This document shows, piece after piece, positions 1 to 15,689 of a stretch of 52,839 nucleotides of DNA. The stretch comes from Acetatifactor sp. GTDB taxonomy: Bacteria > Bacillota > Clostridia > Lachnospirales > Lachnospiraceae. The stretch covers positions 1 to 52,839 of the forward strand of contig JAIDDH010000031.1 in the NCBI GenBank assembly GCA_029055435.1, in the 5' to 3' direction. The position numbers and the translations under genes are program-made. Every line of letters starts with the position of its first letter. Within the stretch, counting starts at the first letter, position 1. Below the pieces are notes generated by a model. It saw only the letters and a program-made list of their open reading frames with translations, was not told where the DNA came from and did no database searches.

Positions 1-1565
1 TCCTGGCTGAAGGGGTCGAAGATTTTGTTGATGTATTCCTTGGAGATGCCGATGCCAGTATCTTCGCAGCGGTAGATTGTGGTTACATGCGTATCGTCCG
101 TTTTTTTCTGGCTTACGGAAAAATGGATAGAATTGCCCTTTGGCGTAAATTTGGCGGCATTTCCCAGAATATTCATCAATATCTGCTTGATGCGTGTGGC
201 GTCTCCCTCGATACAGGGTTCTATGATATCCTGGTCTACAGCAAATTCTACGCCGCGGCTTTGGATATTGTCGGTTTGCATTGCCACGACTTCATCGATA
301 AGTGCGGATACCAACAGTGGTTTGTTGACGATATTGACTTTGGCTGCCTGAAGTTTGGACATATCCAGAATATTGTTTACCAGAGACAGAAGATAGTTGG
401 CTGTGCTGTGGGATTTTTTGAGCCATTCCTTAATCTGGGCTTTCTGGCTGTCATCGTCGATATGAACCATAATCAGATGATTCATGCCAATCAGGCCGTT
501 TAAAGGCGTGCGTATCTCATGGCTCATGTTGGAGAGGAATTCTCTTTGTGATTTTTCTCTTTCCGACGCCCGCATAGTTTTATTCTGCATTCTCATTACG
601 ACTAAGAGCATGGTGATTACCGTAAATATGCTGATTGCCAGCAGCAGCATACTCATCGTGACGAATGTCCTGGTCTGCTCGGTAAAGACGGCATCGTTGA
701 CGGACATGGCAAAATACAGGTTCATCCCGTCCCCAAAAGGTATGAGATAAAACAGTTCCTGATTTTTTTCTCCTATATGGGTATGGTAAAAGCCGAATGT
801 CTCCATATTTTTAAGCTTCTGGGCGACTTCTTCGTTGGTCAGCTCGGAATCTTTTGATTCCTTCAGGTGTTCAAATATATTATTTGTCTGGTTCTGGTTA
901 ATATTTACAATGTAATCTCCGTTCATATCTATCAGAGCGCTACGCCCGCGGCTTTTTCCATTTCTGACAAAGCTGTCAATAACCATTTTATCCTGAATGG
1001 AAGAGATATCGCTGATTCCCACCAGCGCGAGCATTCGCTCTCCGGCCACCTCATAATTCTGCAGTCTGATGCCATAGAGAATACATTCTTTTGTCAGCTG
1101 TTCATCCTCGATTTTATCATCAAAACGCGCAACCACCTTCTCCTCGCCGTTTGCAAAATAAGGCAGGAAATCCATGTTTTTGTTCAGGTCAGTATCGCCG
1201 GGGATATAGGTGACACATTTGTCAGTATAGATGACGCCGTCTTCTGTTACCAGATAGATATGCGTGAAGTCGCTGGAAGCACATTCCAGATTCAGTCTGG
1301 TCGTGATGTCTTGTATGGTCTTGCAGTCAGAGCTCACAAAGCGTTCCTGAATTTCATAGAGGTCATCCCAGCAAATTTCAATATATGTCTGAATGGCTGC
1401 TTTATCATGCTCGGCAATCTCGCTGATGGAACTGATGATATTATCTGAGATGGTCTTATTTAGTTGTCTGATATAAAGGGTAGTGGCCAGACAGACAATG
1501 GTCAGAGTGATAATTATGAGCAGCAAATAGAATAATTTATGTTTCGTCTTCTTGTTTATATTCAT
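1..1565 (-). CDS. Membrane sensor histidine kinase, partial (3' end beyond the window)
   Basis: The minus strand is open from an ATG at 1565 to the window edge (about 521 codons). Residues 10-30 form a membrane helix. An extracytoplasmic region of about 270 residues follows, with a Cache/PAS-like look (inference), then a second helix and a HisKA domain with H-box SNMSHEIRTPLNGLIGM (phospho-acceptor His349). The HATPase domain shows the N box (MNILGNAAKFT), G1 box (DTGIGIS) and F box (IFDPFSQ), after which the window ends. It probably autophosphorylates on ligand binding. A C-terminal receiver domain may follow outside the window, because this layout is common in hybrid kinases. No response regulator gene is visible here. 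The start at 1565 is preferred to the ATG at 1571 because AGAGG ends only two bases before 1571. Confidence in the family is high; the signal is unknown. Confidence 0.93.
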   Translation of the reverse strand, partial: MNINKKTKHKLFYLLLIIITLTIVCLATTLYIRQLNKTISDNIISSISEIAEHDKAAIQTYIEICWDDLYEIQERFVSSDCKTIQDITTRLNLECASSDFTHIYLVTEDGVIYTDKCVTYIPGDTDLNKNMDFLPYFANGEEKVVARFDDKIEDEQLTKECILYGIRLQNYEVAGERMLALVGISDISSIQDKMVIDSFVRNGKSRGRSALIDMNGDYIVNINQNQTNNIFEHLKESKDSELTNEEVAQKLKNMETFGFYHTHIGEKNQELFYLIPFGDGMNLYFAMSVNDAVFTEQTRTFVTMSMLLLAISIFTVITMLLVVMRMQNKTMRASEREKSQREFLSNMSHEIRTPLNGLIGMNHLIMVHIDDDSQKAQIKEWLKKSHSTANYLLSLVNNILDMSKLQAAKVNIVNKPLLVSALIDEVVAMQTDNIQSRGVEFAVDQDIIEPCIEGDATRIKQILMNILGNAAKFTPKGNSIHFSVSQKKTDDTHVTTIYRCEDTGIGISKEYINKIFDPFSQ

Positions 1566-1592
1566 GTCCATACCTCTGCGTATCGCAGAATT

Positions 1593-1621
1593 ATTCTACC
1601 ATATTAGGCGTAGGGTGTCAA
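1593..1621 (-). promoter_or_regulatory. Sigma-A type promoter for the histidine kinase
   Basis: On the minus strand, TTGACA (1616-1621) is followed after 17 bases by TAGAAT (1593-1598). The predicted transcript starts near 1586, only about 20 bases before the start codon. A hairpin (TCTGCG/CGCAGA arms, 1575-1589) occupies nearly the whole leader. Confidence 0.7.
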
Positions 1622-1648
1622 AACACATCGAATGCGGGAAATGGCTGC

Positions 1649-1677
1649 TTGTAAGGATATTTTTCCTGTGCTAAAAT
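1649..1677 (+). promoter_or_regulatory. Sigma-A type promoter for the O-antigen-ligase-like gene
   Basis: TTGTAA (1649-1654), a 17-base spacer and TAAAAT (1672-1677) lie about 45 bases before the start codon at 1722. It is divergent from the kinase promoter; the two -35 boxes are about 27 bases apart. Confidence 0.6.
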
Positions 1678-1721
1678 TAGTAATTAAATGAAGTAAACGA
1701 GGAGTGTGAAGAGTACAAGAG

Positions 1722-3389
1722 ATGGACGATGACAGGATAAACAGCAGCGAAATACGAACGATGGTGACGGCAGTATACTTTCTTCTGATTTTTTTGATGT
1801 TTCCGCTGTATGTGGAGAATCGTTATCAGGCTATGGGCGATTGTAAATGGAGGTTTTACTGCGCGGTTACGGTTCCTTATCTGGCGGTGATGCTGCTTAT
1901 GGCGCTGCCGGGACTGGCGAAAACCGTGAGGGACAGGCGGCGTCCTGTGATTGGGATTTGCGATCTGTTGGTGGGAGCCTATGGAATCTGTGTGCTGATT
2001 TCCTTTGCACTCTGCGGTGACAGGCAGGTGGTCTGGCTGGGAGCGGAGGGGTGGCATATGGGAGTGGCGGCGCAGCTTCTGTTTGTGCTCTCTTATTTTG
2101 TGGTATCCCGCAGCCGGATACCGGTCTCATGGCTTGTGGTATGCAATGCGGCGGGCTCCGGGGGCTGTTTCCTTATCGGTATCCTGCAGAGGCTGGGTTA
2201 TGATTTTTTGAATCTGTATGAAGGGTTGCCGAATGTGGCGGTATCAGACTTTCTCTCTACCATTGGCAATCGTACATGGATGTCGGGTTACGCCTGTGCG
2301 GTGTTTCCCATAGGAGTGTATCTTTTCTGGAAGACGGGGGCGGAGAGCTTTGGCGATGGAGTGAAGGCTAAGGACAGGGATTGGATGCCGGGCAGCAATC
2401 GATGGCAGTTGTTGTTCTGGGGAGGCTACAGCGCGCTGGCATTTATGGGTCTTGCGGCGGCCTATAGCGACAGCGCCTATATCGGACTGGGTGTTGTGTT
2501 TCTGGCGCTGGGTATACTCAGCGTGGGCGATAGAGGAAAAATGTTTTCTTTCTGTCAGGTTTTGTGCCTCTGGTTTGGATCTTCGCTTTTTATGTGCGGT
2601 GTGAGAGCGCTGCGCCGGGGATATGTGCGGGATGAGAGAGGACTGAGCGTCTATGTCTACAACTGGCGCTGGATGCTTGCAGGGCTGATGCTTTGTGTGT
2701 TGTTTACTGTTGCTGTAGTGATTTTTTATGCGCGCAGACAGGGGCAGACAGGGGTTATGAGCGCAGCGCGCAGGGGACGGCTGCAGAGGCGCTGTGTGGC
2801 AGCTTCGGTAGTCTGTGGAGTTCTGCTGGTTTTATTGATTGTGTGCAATACCACCGGTCTTTTGGAACGGATTTTTTCCGTGACACTGCACAGTCCCTAT
2901 CTGTATTTTGACGATGCGTGGGGGGACATGCGCGGGTGGACGTGGAAGATGGTCTGCAGGATGTTCGGGGAGCTGCCCTTTTGGAATAAGCTTTTCGGTG
3001 TGGGTGCGGACGGTTTTGTGTATTATTGCTATGGAAGTTTGGAGTATGCCTGGGAGCTGAGTGCGGTGTGGGGAAACGCGATTCTGACCAATGCCCACAA
3101 TGAATGGCTGAATATGTTTTTCTGTCAGGGTATTCTCGGCGGCCTGGCTTATCTGGGGATTTTTGTAGGGGGTATCATCGCCTGCCTCTGTGGGATACAG
3201 GACAGAGCGGAGCCTGTGGCGCAGGCCGTGGGGCTGTGCCTTCTAGCTTATGCTTTCCACAATTTCTTTTGTTATCAGCAGATTTGCGCTACGGGGCTGA
3301 TTTTTATTTTGCTGGGAGCGGCGATGTCCCTTTTGAGGGGGAATACAAGAGATACCGGAGATATAGGAAAGGCAGAGAGCTTTGGATGA
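1722..3389 (+). CDS. O-antigen ligase / Wzy-like polytopic membrane protein
   Basis: A 555-residue protein with about 12 hydrophobic segments. The central region (STIGNRTWMSGYACAVFPIG, about residues 180-200) and the late loop NAHNEWLNMFFCQGILGG (about residues 449-466) followed by two helices match the Wzy_C / O-antigen ligase family. Members join or polymerise lipid-linked glycans on the outer face of the membrane. In Firmicutes they act on secondary wall polymers or exopolysaccharide, so the substrate here is unknown. The gene has its own promoter and is followed 51 bases later by a small membrane protein gene, probably cotranscribed. Family assignment rests on the loop motif and topology. 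The specific activity (ligase or polymerase) cannot be told from sequence. Confidence 0.8.
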   Translation: MDDDRINSSEIRTMVTAVYFLLIFLMFPLYVENRYQAMGDCKWRFYCAVTVPYLAVMLLMALPGLAKTVRDRRRPVIGICDLLVGAYGICVLISFALCGDRQVVWLGAEGWHMGVAAQLLFVLSYFVVSRSRIPVSWLVVCNAAGSGGCFLIGILQRLGYDFLNLYEGLPNVAVSDFLSTIGNRTWMSGYACAVFPIGVYLFWKTGAESFGDGVKAKDRDWMPGSNRWQLLFWGGYSALAFMGLAAAYSDSAYIGLGVVFLALGILSVGDRGKMFSFCQVLCLWFGSSLFMCGVRALRRGYVRDERGLSVYVYNWRWMLAGLMLCVLFTVAVVIFYARRQGQTGVMSAARRGRLQRRCVAASVVCGVLLVLLIVCNTTGLLERIFSVTLHSPYLYFDDAWGDMRGWTWKMVCRMFGELPFWNKLFGVGADGFVYYCYGSLEYAWELSAVWGNAILTNAHNEWLNMFFCQGILGGLAYLGIFVGGIIACLCGIQDRAEPVAQAVGLCLLAYAFHNFFCYQQICATGLIFILLGAAMSLLRGNTRDTGDIGKAESFG

Positions 3390-3440
3390 TGGAAGGCGGA
3401 GAGATGACGCAAGGCAGAGATGAGGAAATGGAGGAACGGT

Positions 3441-3806
3441 ATGGAGAGACGGATTCTGACCTATCGCAGCTATATAGATGAGCTGCTTGCCCGGGATGAT
3501 GCGGACTGGGAGAAGGTGAAGGCGGAGCATTTGGCACAGATTGCTTTTTTTCAGCATGAGAGACTGATTCATCTGATTGTCACGGTGATTTTTGCACTGC
3601 TCACCATGGCGGCCATCTGCATGTCCTTTTTATTGATGGCGTTTGGCGCGGAGGGGGCGCTTGGCTGGCTTTTGGTGACAGCGGTATTTCTGGTGTTGTT
3701 GATCCCCTATGTGCGGCATTATTATATATTGGAGAATGAAGTGCAGAAGATGTATGGTCAGTATGACAAGATCGTGGCAAAGAGTGGTATGATATTTTAT
3801 TCCTGA
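3441..3806 (+). CDS. Small two-helix membrane protein of unknown function
   Basis: The 121-residue product starts MERRILTYRSYIDELL. It has an amphipathic, charged first 45 residues, two adjacent hydrophobic segments (about residues 46-70 and 75-93) and a charged tail. I do not recognise the family. The start at 3441 is chosen because GGAGG sits six bases upstream (3430-3434); an in-frame ATG at 3420 has a poorer site. It lies 51 bases after the O-antigen-ligase-like gene and before a strong terminator, so the two likely form one transcript. A helper or regulatory role for its neighbour is only a guess. Confidence 0.7.
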   Translation: MERRILTYRSYIDELLARDDADWEKVKAEHLAQIAFFQHERLIHLIVTVIFALLTMAAICMSFLLMAFGAEGALGWLLVTAVFLVLLIPYVRHYYILENEVQKMYGQYDKIVAKSGMIFYS

Positions 3807-3830
3807 CAGATATTTGCAGATGTTTGTGAG

Positions 3831-3882
3831 AGCCCTTCCCGCAATTTTTTAATTTGAAGCGGGAGGGGCTTTAGCATTTTTT
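3831..3882 (+). terminator. Rho-independent terminator
   Basis: AGCCCTTCCCGC (3831-3842) pairs with GCGGGAGGGGCT (3859-3870) with one G-T pair. A T-rich tail ending in six T follows. It closes the two-gene unit 1722-3806. Confidence 0.85.
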
Positions 3883-3930
3883 CATAAAATCCGGTTAAAA
3901 AGATTGTTAAAATACACGAAGAAAATTTTG

Positions 3931-3959
3931 TTGTGAAAAAAAAGATAATAAAATATAAT
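3931..3959 (+). promoter_or_regulatory. Promoter of the galactanase gene
   Basis: TTGTGA (3931-3936), a 17-base spacer and a perfect TATAAT (3954-3959). The predicted start near 3966 puts both downstream LacI-type operators inside the early transcribed region, the usual position for roadblock or occlusion repression. Confidence 0.8.
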
Positions 3960-3974
3960 TAGAGTACATAGAGC

Positions 3975-4009
3975 GCAACCGATTGCGCAACATTTGCGCA
4001 ATCGGTTGC
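3975..4009 (+). promoter_or_regulatory. Paired LacI-family operators
   Basis: GCAACCGATTGC (3975-3986) and its exact reverse complement GCAATCGGTTGC (3998-4009) lie 23 bp apart centre to centre. Together they make one large inverted repeat with 16-bp arms. Each site alone is also a near-palindrome around a central CG, the signature of LacI/GalR-family operators. They sit just downstream of a -10 box and upstream of the galactanase. No LacI-family gene is in the window, so the repressor is encoded elsewhere. The structure could in principle be an mRNA hairpin instead, but the double nested symmetry favours protein binding. Confidence 0.75.
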
Positions 4010-4026
4010 ATAGGCTGGATTGATAG

Positions 4027-10899
<6,873 letters not shown>

Positions 10900-10924
10900 A
10901 TTATGAATTAATTTTCTTATCAAC

Positions 10925-10984
10925 AGTATTGCGGCTGGTCTGCGCCTCGGAAGAGTCTTCTGCGGTGCAGGTCGCCGCAATATT
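10925..10984. repeat. Imperfect inverted repeat after the galactanase gene
   Basis: AGTATTGCGGC (10925-10935) pairs with GCCGCAATATT (10974-10984) apart from one G-T pair. The 38-base loop can pair further. A short T-rich stretch follows, so it may act as a weak terminator, but the long loop makes this uncertain. Confidence 0.45.
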
Positions 10985-10990
10985 GTCGTG

Positions 10991-11018
10991 TTTGGTATAA
11001 GAAATTTGGTATAAGAAA
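10991..11018. repeat. 14-bp tandem duplication (2 copies)
   Basis: TTTGGTATAAGAAA occurs twice head to tail (10991-11004 and 11005-11018), identical in both copies. It lies in the gap between the galactanase and deacetylase genes. Confidence 0.9.
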
Positions 11019-11129
11019 CCGCAATAAAAAGAGTTGCGCAACGGGAAAAAAAGTTATACTATAGAAGGAAAGAAAAAAGGAAAGAGACGGTCGGTGTTCG
11101 TGACACAAAGCGCGGCCGGAGGTATAACG

Positions 11130-11951
11130 ATGAAGGTATATGTATGTTTCCCGGGGGGGAAGGCAAAGGCTCTGACCATGAGCTATGATGACGGCAAGCC
11201 GCAGGATGAGCGTCTGGTCGCTATTTTTAACAAGAATGGAATCAAGGGAACCTTTAATTTGAATTATGGCCTGATGGGACTGGACAAGTCTATTCCCCGT
11301 CTGCCTGAGGACAGGATCAAGGATCTCTATCAGGGGCATGAGGTGGCGACCCACACGATGACGCATCCCACCATTGCGCGCTGCCCTATGACATCTGTGG
11401 TGAAGGAAATTTTGGACGACAGGCTCGGGCTGGAGCGCATCATGGGTACGCTGGTTCGCGGACATGCCTATCCTAATGGCTCCTACAGTGAGGAGATCAA
11501 GCAGCTCTTCCGTCAGATGGGTATTGCCTACGCCCGTGTGGTGGAGACTTCGGGCGAGTTCGAGTTGCCATTGGATTTTATGGAATGGAAGGCCACCTGT
11601 CATCACGATGATCCTCAACTGATGGAGAAGGCGAAATTTTTTGCAGAGTTCAAAAAGCCTCAGTATCTGAAGCTTATGTATGTGTGGGGCCACAGCTATG
11701 AGTTTGACAAGAACGATAACTGGGAGGTCATTGAGGAATTCTGCGAATACATGGGCGGCAGAGAGGATATCTGGTATGCTACCAATATCGAGATCGTGGA
11801 TTATATGACGGCTGCGAAGAATCTGCAGTTTTCTGCGGACTGCAATGCGGTGTTCAATCCCAATGCGGCGAGCGTCTGGTTGCTTTTGAATGATAAAAAA
11901 GTAGTAGAGATTCCCGGCGGCGAGTATGTGGATCTGACTGCAGTTTCTTAG
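11130..11951 (+). CDS. Polysaccharide deacetylase family protein (NodB homology)
   Basis: A 273-residue protein with the carbohydrate esterase 4 (NodB) motifs: SYDDG (Asp20-Asp21, equivalent to TFDDG) and HTMTHP (metal-binding His75 and His79), plus RGHAYPNGSY later. Family members remove N- or O-acetyl groups from chitin-like, peptidoglycan or other sugars using a divalent metal. No signal peptide or membrane segment is visible, so it is probably cytoplasmic or leaves by another route, which makes wall peptidoglycan a less obvious substrate. The start at 11130 is set by GGAGG at 11118-11122; a longer in-frame reading from 11034 is a basic, low-complexity leader. A TTGCGC/TATACT pair lies upstream but with short spacing. 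Natural substrate unknown. Confidence 0.85.
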   Translation: MKVYVCFPGGKAKALTMSYDDGKPQDERLVAIFNKNGIKGTFNLNYGLMGLDKSIPRLPEDRIKDLYQGHEVATHTMTHPTIARCPMTSVVKEILDDRLGLERIMGTLVRGHAYPNGSYSEEIKQLFRQMGIAYARVVETSGEFELPLDFMEWKATCHHDDPQLMEKAKFFAEFKKPQYLKLMYVWGHSYEFDKNDNWEVIEEFCEYMGGREDIWYATNIEIVDYMTAAKNLQFSADCNAVFNPNAASVWLLLNDKKVVEIPGGEYVDLTAVS

Positions 11952-12027
11952 AGGATGAAAGAGAGGCCTGGCTTTCGGCTGCTTCGGCGGTGGAGGACTG
12001 GGCCTTTGTGAGTATAAGGGAGGTTTT

Positions 12028-13524
12028 ATGAAAGGTTATATCATGGCGCTGGATCAGGGGACGACCAGTTCCCGCTGTATTCTTTTTGACAAGAAGGGAA
12101 ATATTTGTTCTATGGCCCAGAAGGAGTTTTCGCAGATTTATCCGAAGCCCGGCTGGGTGGAGCACAATCCCATGGAAATATGGTCGTCTCAGCTGGCGGT
12201 TGCTGCGGAGGCCATGGCTAAGCTGGGCGCGGGGGCTGATCAGATATGCGGTATCGGCATCACGAATCAGAGAGAGACCACGATCGTCTGGGACAGGCGC
12301 ACGGGGGAGCCGGTGTACAATGCCATCGTGTGGCAGTGCCGCCGCACATCAGACCGCATCGAGGAGCTGAAGAAGGACGGTTTTGATAAAGTGCTGCGCG
12401 AGAGGACGGGGCTGATTCCCGACGCTTATTTTAGTGCCACCAAGATCGCCTGGATTTTGGACAATGTTCCCGGCGCGCGGGAGCGTGCGGAGGCCGGAGA
12501 GCTGTTGTTCGGGACGGTGGACACCTGGCTGATCTGGAATCTGACCAAGGGAAAGAATCATGTGACGGATTATACCAATGCCTCCCGCACCATGCTTTTC
12601 GATATTCATAAACTGGAATGGGATGAAGAAATTTTGACATATTTTAGGATTCCTAAAATCATGCTACCCAAAGTAGTGGCTTCCGGTGGGCAGTGTGGGA
12701 CTGTGGATGCGTCTGTGCTGGGCGGCGTTATTCCCATTGCAGGAATTGCGGGAGACCAGCAGGCCGCGCTGTTCGGGCAGTGTTGTTTTGAGCAGGGCGA
12801 GGTGAAAAATACTTACGGGACAGGATGTTTCCTTCTGATGAACACGGGGGCGCAGGCCATCGAATCCAAGTCGGGGCTTCTTACTACCATCGCCGCCACT
12901 GCAGACGGCAGTGTGGAGTATGCTCTGGAGGGTAGCGTGTTTGTGGCCGGGGCGGGAGTACAGTGGCTGCGTGATAGCATGGATATGATTCGCAATACGC
13001 CTCAGTCGCAGGAGTTTGCCGAGCAGGTGGAGGATACGGCGGGAGTATATGTGGTGCCGGCCTTTGCAGGTCTGGGCGCACCTTATTGGAATCAATATGC
13101 CAGAGGTACAGTGGTGGGTATCACGAGAGGCTGTACCAAAGCGCATTTTATCCGAGCGGTTCTGGAGTCCATCGCTTATCAGACGGCGGATGTGATTGGA
13201 GCCATGGAGCAGGACAGCGGGATTGCTCTGCGGAGTCTGCGCGTGGATGGCGGCGCCAGCGCTAATGATTTTCTCATGCAGTTTCAGTCAGACATTGTGG
13301 AGACGCAGGTGGAGAGGCCCGGCTGTATTGAGACCACTGCGCTGGGCGCGGCTTATCTGGCGGGGCTGGCAGTAGGTTATTGGAAGGATAAAGATGAGAT
13401 TAAGGCCAACCGGAGTGTGGCGGCTGTCTTTGAGCCTGCCATGGAGGCGGAGCGCAGATCCGGGCTTTTGAAAGGGTGGCGCAGAGCGGTGAAATGTGCG
13501 CTGATGTGGGCTGACATGGACTAA
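12028..13524 (+). CDS. glpK: Glycerol kinase
   Basis: The 498-residue length is normal for GlpK. The N-terminal phosphate-binding motif [45 protein letters not shown] and the C-terminal [17 protein letters not shown] are all as expected for FGGY-family glycerol kinases. It phosphorylates glycerol to sn-glycerol 3-phosphate with ATP in the cytoplasm, feeding glycolysis and phospholipid synthesis. GGGAGG sits five bases before the ATG. Neither the glycerol facilitator nor glycerol-3-phosphate dehydrogenase is adjacent, so this is a stand-alone gene, possibly read with the deacetylase 76 bases upstream. In other Firmicutes GlpK is activated by HPr phosphorylation; I did not establish the corresponding His here. 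Confidence 0.96.
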   Translation: MKGYIMALDQGTTSSRCILFDKKGNICSMAQKEFSQIYPKPGWVEHNPMEIWSSQLAVAAEAMAKLGAGADQICGIGITNQRETTIVWDRRTGEPVYNAIVWQCRRTSDRIEELKKDGFDKVLRERTGLIPDAYFSATKIAWILDNVPGARERAEAGELLFGTVDTWLIWNLTKGKNHVTDYTNASRTMLFDIHKLEWDEEILTYFRIPKIMLPKVVASGGQCGTVDASVLGGVIPIAGIAGDQQAALFGQCCFEQGEVKNTYGTGCFLLMNTGAQAIESKSGLLTTIAATADGSVEYALEGSVFVAGAGVQWLRDSMDMIRNTPQSQEFAEQVEDTAGVYVVPAFAGLGAPYWNQYARGTVVGITRGCTKAHFIRAVLESIAYQTADVIGAMEQDSGIALRSLRVDGGASANDFLMQFQSDIVETQVERPGCIETTALGAAYLAGLAVGYWKDKDEIKANRSVAAVFEPAMEAERRSGLLKGWRRAVKCALMWADMD

Positions 13525-13577
13525 AATAAACGGAACAGATTACACTAATAAATTATACGGAAAAGAGGGAATATAAT

Positions 13578-14771
13578 ATGTTGGTACAAAAGTATATAGA
13601 TATGTTGTCTGCAAAATCGGTGATCCGACAGCTTTCGGAGTTTGCCACCGCAAGGGGGCAGGAGATCGGTTATGAGAATGTGTTCGATTACAGTCTGGGG
13701 AATCCTTCCGTGCCTGCACCGCAGGAGTTTACGGATGCCATGATCCGGATGTTATCCGAGCAAAATCCCATGGAGCTTCACGGCTACAGTCCCAGCCTTG
13801 GCATCACTTCCGTGCGGGAGGCTGTGGCGGCGTCCCTTGAAAAGCGCTATGGAATCCCTTACCGCAAGGAGCATATTTTTATGGCTTCCGGCGCGGCGGG
13901 GGCATTGGCCCACGCTTTTCGGCTGGTGACGGAGCCGGGGGACGAGATACTCACCTTTGCCCCGTATTTTCCGGAGTATGGGCCTTATGTGAATCTGTGG
14001 GGAGCGGTGTTGAAAGTAGTGCCGCCCGATACGGATACTTTTCAGATTCATTTTGAGGCATTTGAGGAAATGCTCACGGAGAAGGTGAAGGCCGTGCTGA
14101 TTAACACGCCAAACAACCCCTCCGGCGTTGTGTACTCCACGGCGACCATCCAGAAACTGGCGGATATTCTGCGGGCGAAATCAAAGCAATACGGGCATGA
14201 GATTTATCTGATATCTGATGAGCCTTATCGTGAGATCATTTTTGCAGATGCGGATGCTCCTTGTGTGTCCCGTTTTTATGAGAACAGCATCATGTGTTAT
14301 TCCTTCTCCAAGTCTTTGTCCCTTCCCGGGGAGCGCATCGGCTATGTGGCGGTGAATCCCGCCTGCCCGGACGCGGAGACCATGGTGAATATGTGCGGAC
14401 AGATTTCCCGAGGGATCGGCCACAACTGCCCGCCTTCCATCATTCAGCTTGCGGTAGCGGAGGTGCTGGACCGGACTGCGGATTTGAGTGTCTATGAGAC
14501 GAATATGAATTTGATTTATGAGGAGCTGATCAAGCTGGGCTTCACTTGTGTAAAGCCCGGCGGTACCTTCTACATTTTCCCCAAGGCGCTGGAGGAGGAC
14601 TCCGTCCTGTTTTGTCAGAAAGCGCTGAAATATGATTTGATTCTGGTGCCCGCAGATACTTTCGGGGCGCCGGGATATTTCCGTATGGCCTACTGCATCG
14701 ACACGGAGAAGGTAGAGCGCTCTCTGGAGGTGCTGAGAAAGTTTGTGAATGCCGAATATCCTGACCGGTGA
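13578..14771 (+). CDS. PLP-dependent aminotransferase, class I/II
   Basis: A 397-residue fold-type I aminotransferase. Features seen: the substrate-arm motif YSLGNPSVPAP, NTPNNPSGVVY, the PLP-phenol contact ISDEPYREI and the Schiff-base lysine in YSFSKSLSLPGERIGY (Lys245). The closest general group is aspartate/aromatic aminotransferase-like enzymes of Clostridia. Substrate specificity cannot be read from the motifs. AGAGGGA precedes the ATG. It is 53 bases after glpK and is followed directly by the patatin gene and uppP on the same strand, so these may form one transcript, though no shared pathway is apparent. Confidence 0.88.
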   Translation: MLVQKYIDMLSAKSVIRQLSEFATARGQEIGYENVFDYSLGNPSVPAPQEFTDAMIRMLSEQNPMELHGYSPSLGITSVREAVAASLEKRYGIPYRKEHIFMASGAAGALAHAFRLVTEPGDEILTFAPYFPEYGPYVNLWGAVLKVVPPDTDTFQIHFEAFEEMLTEKVKAVLINTPNNPSGVVYSTATIQKLADILRAKSKQYGHEIYLISDEPYREIIFADADAPCVSRFYENSIMCYSFSKSLSLPGERIGYVAVNPACPDAETMVNMCGQISRGIGHNCPPSIIQLAVAEVLDRTADLSVYETNMNLIYEELIKLGFTCVKPGGTFYIFPKALEEDSVLFCQKALKYDLILVPADTFGAPGYFRMAYCIDTEKVERSLEVLRKFVNAEYPDR

Positions 14772-14791
14772 CGGATAAATGGAGGTTTGCT

Positions 14792-15646
14792 ATGTATCAT
14801 GCAGGATTAGTTTTGGAGGGCGGCGGCATGAAGGGAATTTATACCGCCGGCGTACTTGATTTCTTTCTGGATAAAGGGCTGGAATTTTCCAGCGTATATG
14901 GAGTGTCTGCCGGGGCCTGCAATCTGTGCAGTTATCTGTCCAAACAGCGGGGCAGAAGCAGGGATGTCAACATCGATTATCTGGACAGTAAGCGTTACTG
15001 CAGTCTGGAGAGTCTTATGTTCACCGGGGATTTACTGAATGTGAATATGTGCTATCACACCATTCCCGACTATCTGTATCCCTTTGACAATGAGACTTTT
15101 AAGCAGTATGGGGGAAAGGCTTATAGTGTGGTGACCAATCTGGAGACCGGGCAGGCTGAGTATCTGCGTCTGCGCGATATGAAGAAGGATATCGATAAAG
15201 TGCGTGCGTCGGCATCGCTCCCTCTGGTCGCCCGGACGGTCATAATCGACGGGAAACCCTATCTGGACGGCGGCCTGAGCGATTCCATTCCCATACAGAA
15301 GGCGGTACTGGACGGCAATCGCAAGAATGTGGTGATTATGACAAAGGAGACAGGTTTTCGCAGGAAGCCCATAGACCAGGCACAGCTTGCACTCATAAAA
15401 GTGCGCTATACAAAATATCCTAAAGTAGCGGAGCTTATGGCGAGCCGTCATATAGCATATAATGAATGTCTGGATTATATTCAGAGGCTGGAGAACAAGG
15501 GACAGATTTTTGTCATTCGTCCACAGCGGCTGAGCCAGGTGAGGCGCATCGAGAGGGATAAGGATAAGATGCGGGCGCTCTATGAGGAGGGCTATGCGGA
15601 TGCTGAGGCGCGCTGTGAGGATTTGTTGAGTTATCTGGAGAGATGA
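14792..15646 (+). CDS. Patatin-like phospholipase family protein
   Basis: A 284-residue patatin fold with all catalytic elements: oxyanion loop LEGGGMKG at the N terminus, nucleophile motif GVSAG (Ser39) and DGG motif in YLDGGLSDSIP (Asp159). Patatins are Ser-Asp dyad acyl hydrolases acting on phospholipids or neutral lipids; this size and layout resemble the bacterial YjjU group. No signal peptide is present, so it acts in the cytoplasm or at the inner membrane face. The start at 14792 is chosen because GGAGG lies six bases upstream; a GTG at 14768 that would overlap the aminotransferase stop has no such support. It precedes uppP by 43 bases, perhaps linking membrane-lipid turnover and carrier-lipid recycling (inference). 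Confidence 0.9.
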   Translation: MYHAGLVLEGGGMKGIYTAGVLDFFLDKGLEFSSVYGVSAGACNLCSYLSKQRGRSRDVNIDYLDSKRYCSLESLMFTGDLLNVNMCYHTIPDYLYPFDNETFKQYGGKAYSVVTNLETGQAEYLRLRDMKKDIDKVRASASLPLVARTVIIDGKPYLDGGLSDSIPIQKAVLDGNRKNVVIMTKETGFRRKPIDQAQLALIKVRYTKYPKVAELMASRHIAYNECLDYIQRLENKGQIFVIRPQRLSQVRRIERDKDKMRALYEEGYADAEARCEDLLSYLER

Positions 15647-15689
15647 ATTCAGTCCGCGGAAATTACGATGAAAACAGGGTGGAAAAATT

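Noticed and set aside
11030..11060. LacI-like half operator (GTTGCGCAAC) before the deacetylase gene
   Set aside because: Only a 10-bp palindrome lacking the central CG layout of the sites at 3975-4009; the overlapping -35/-10 pair also has only 15-base spacing. Too weak to call a site.
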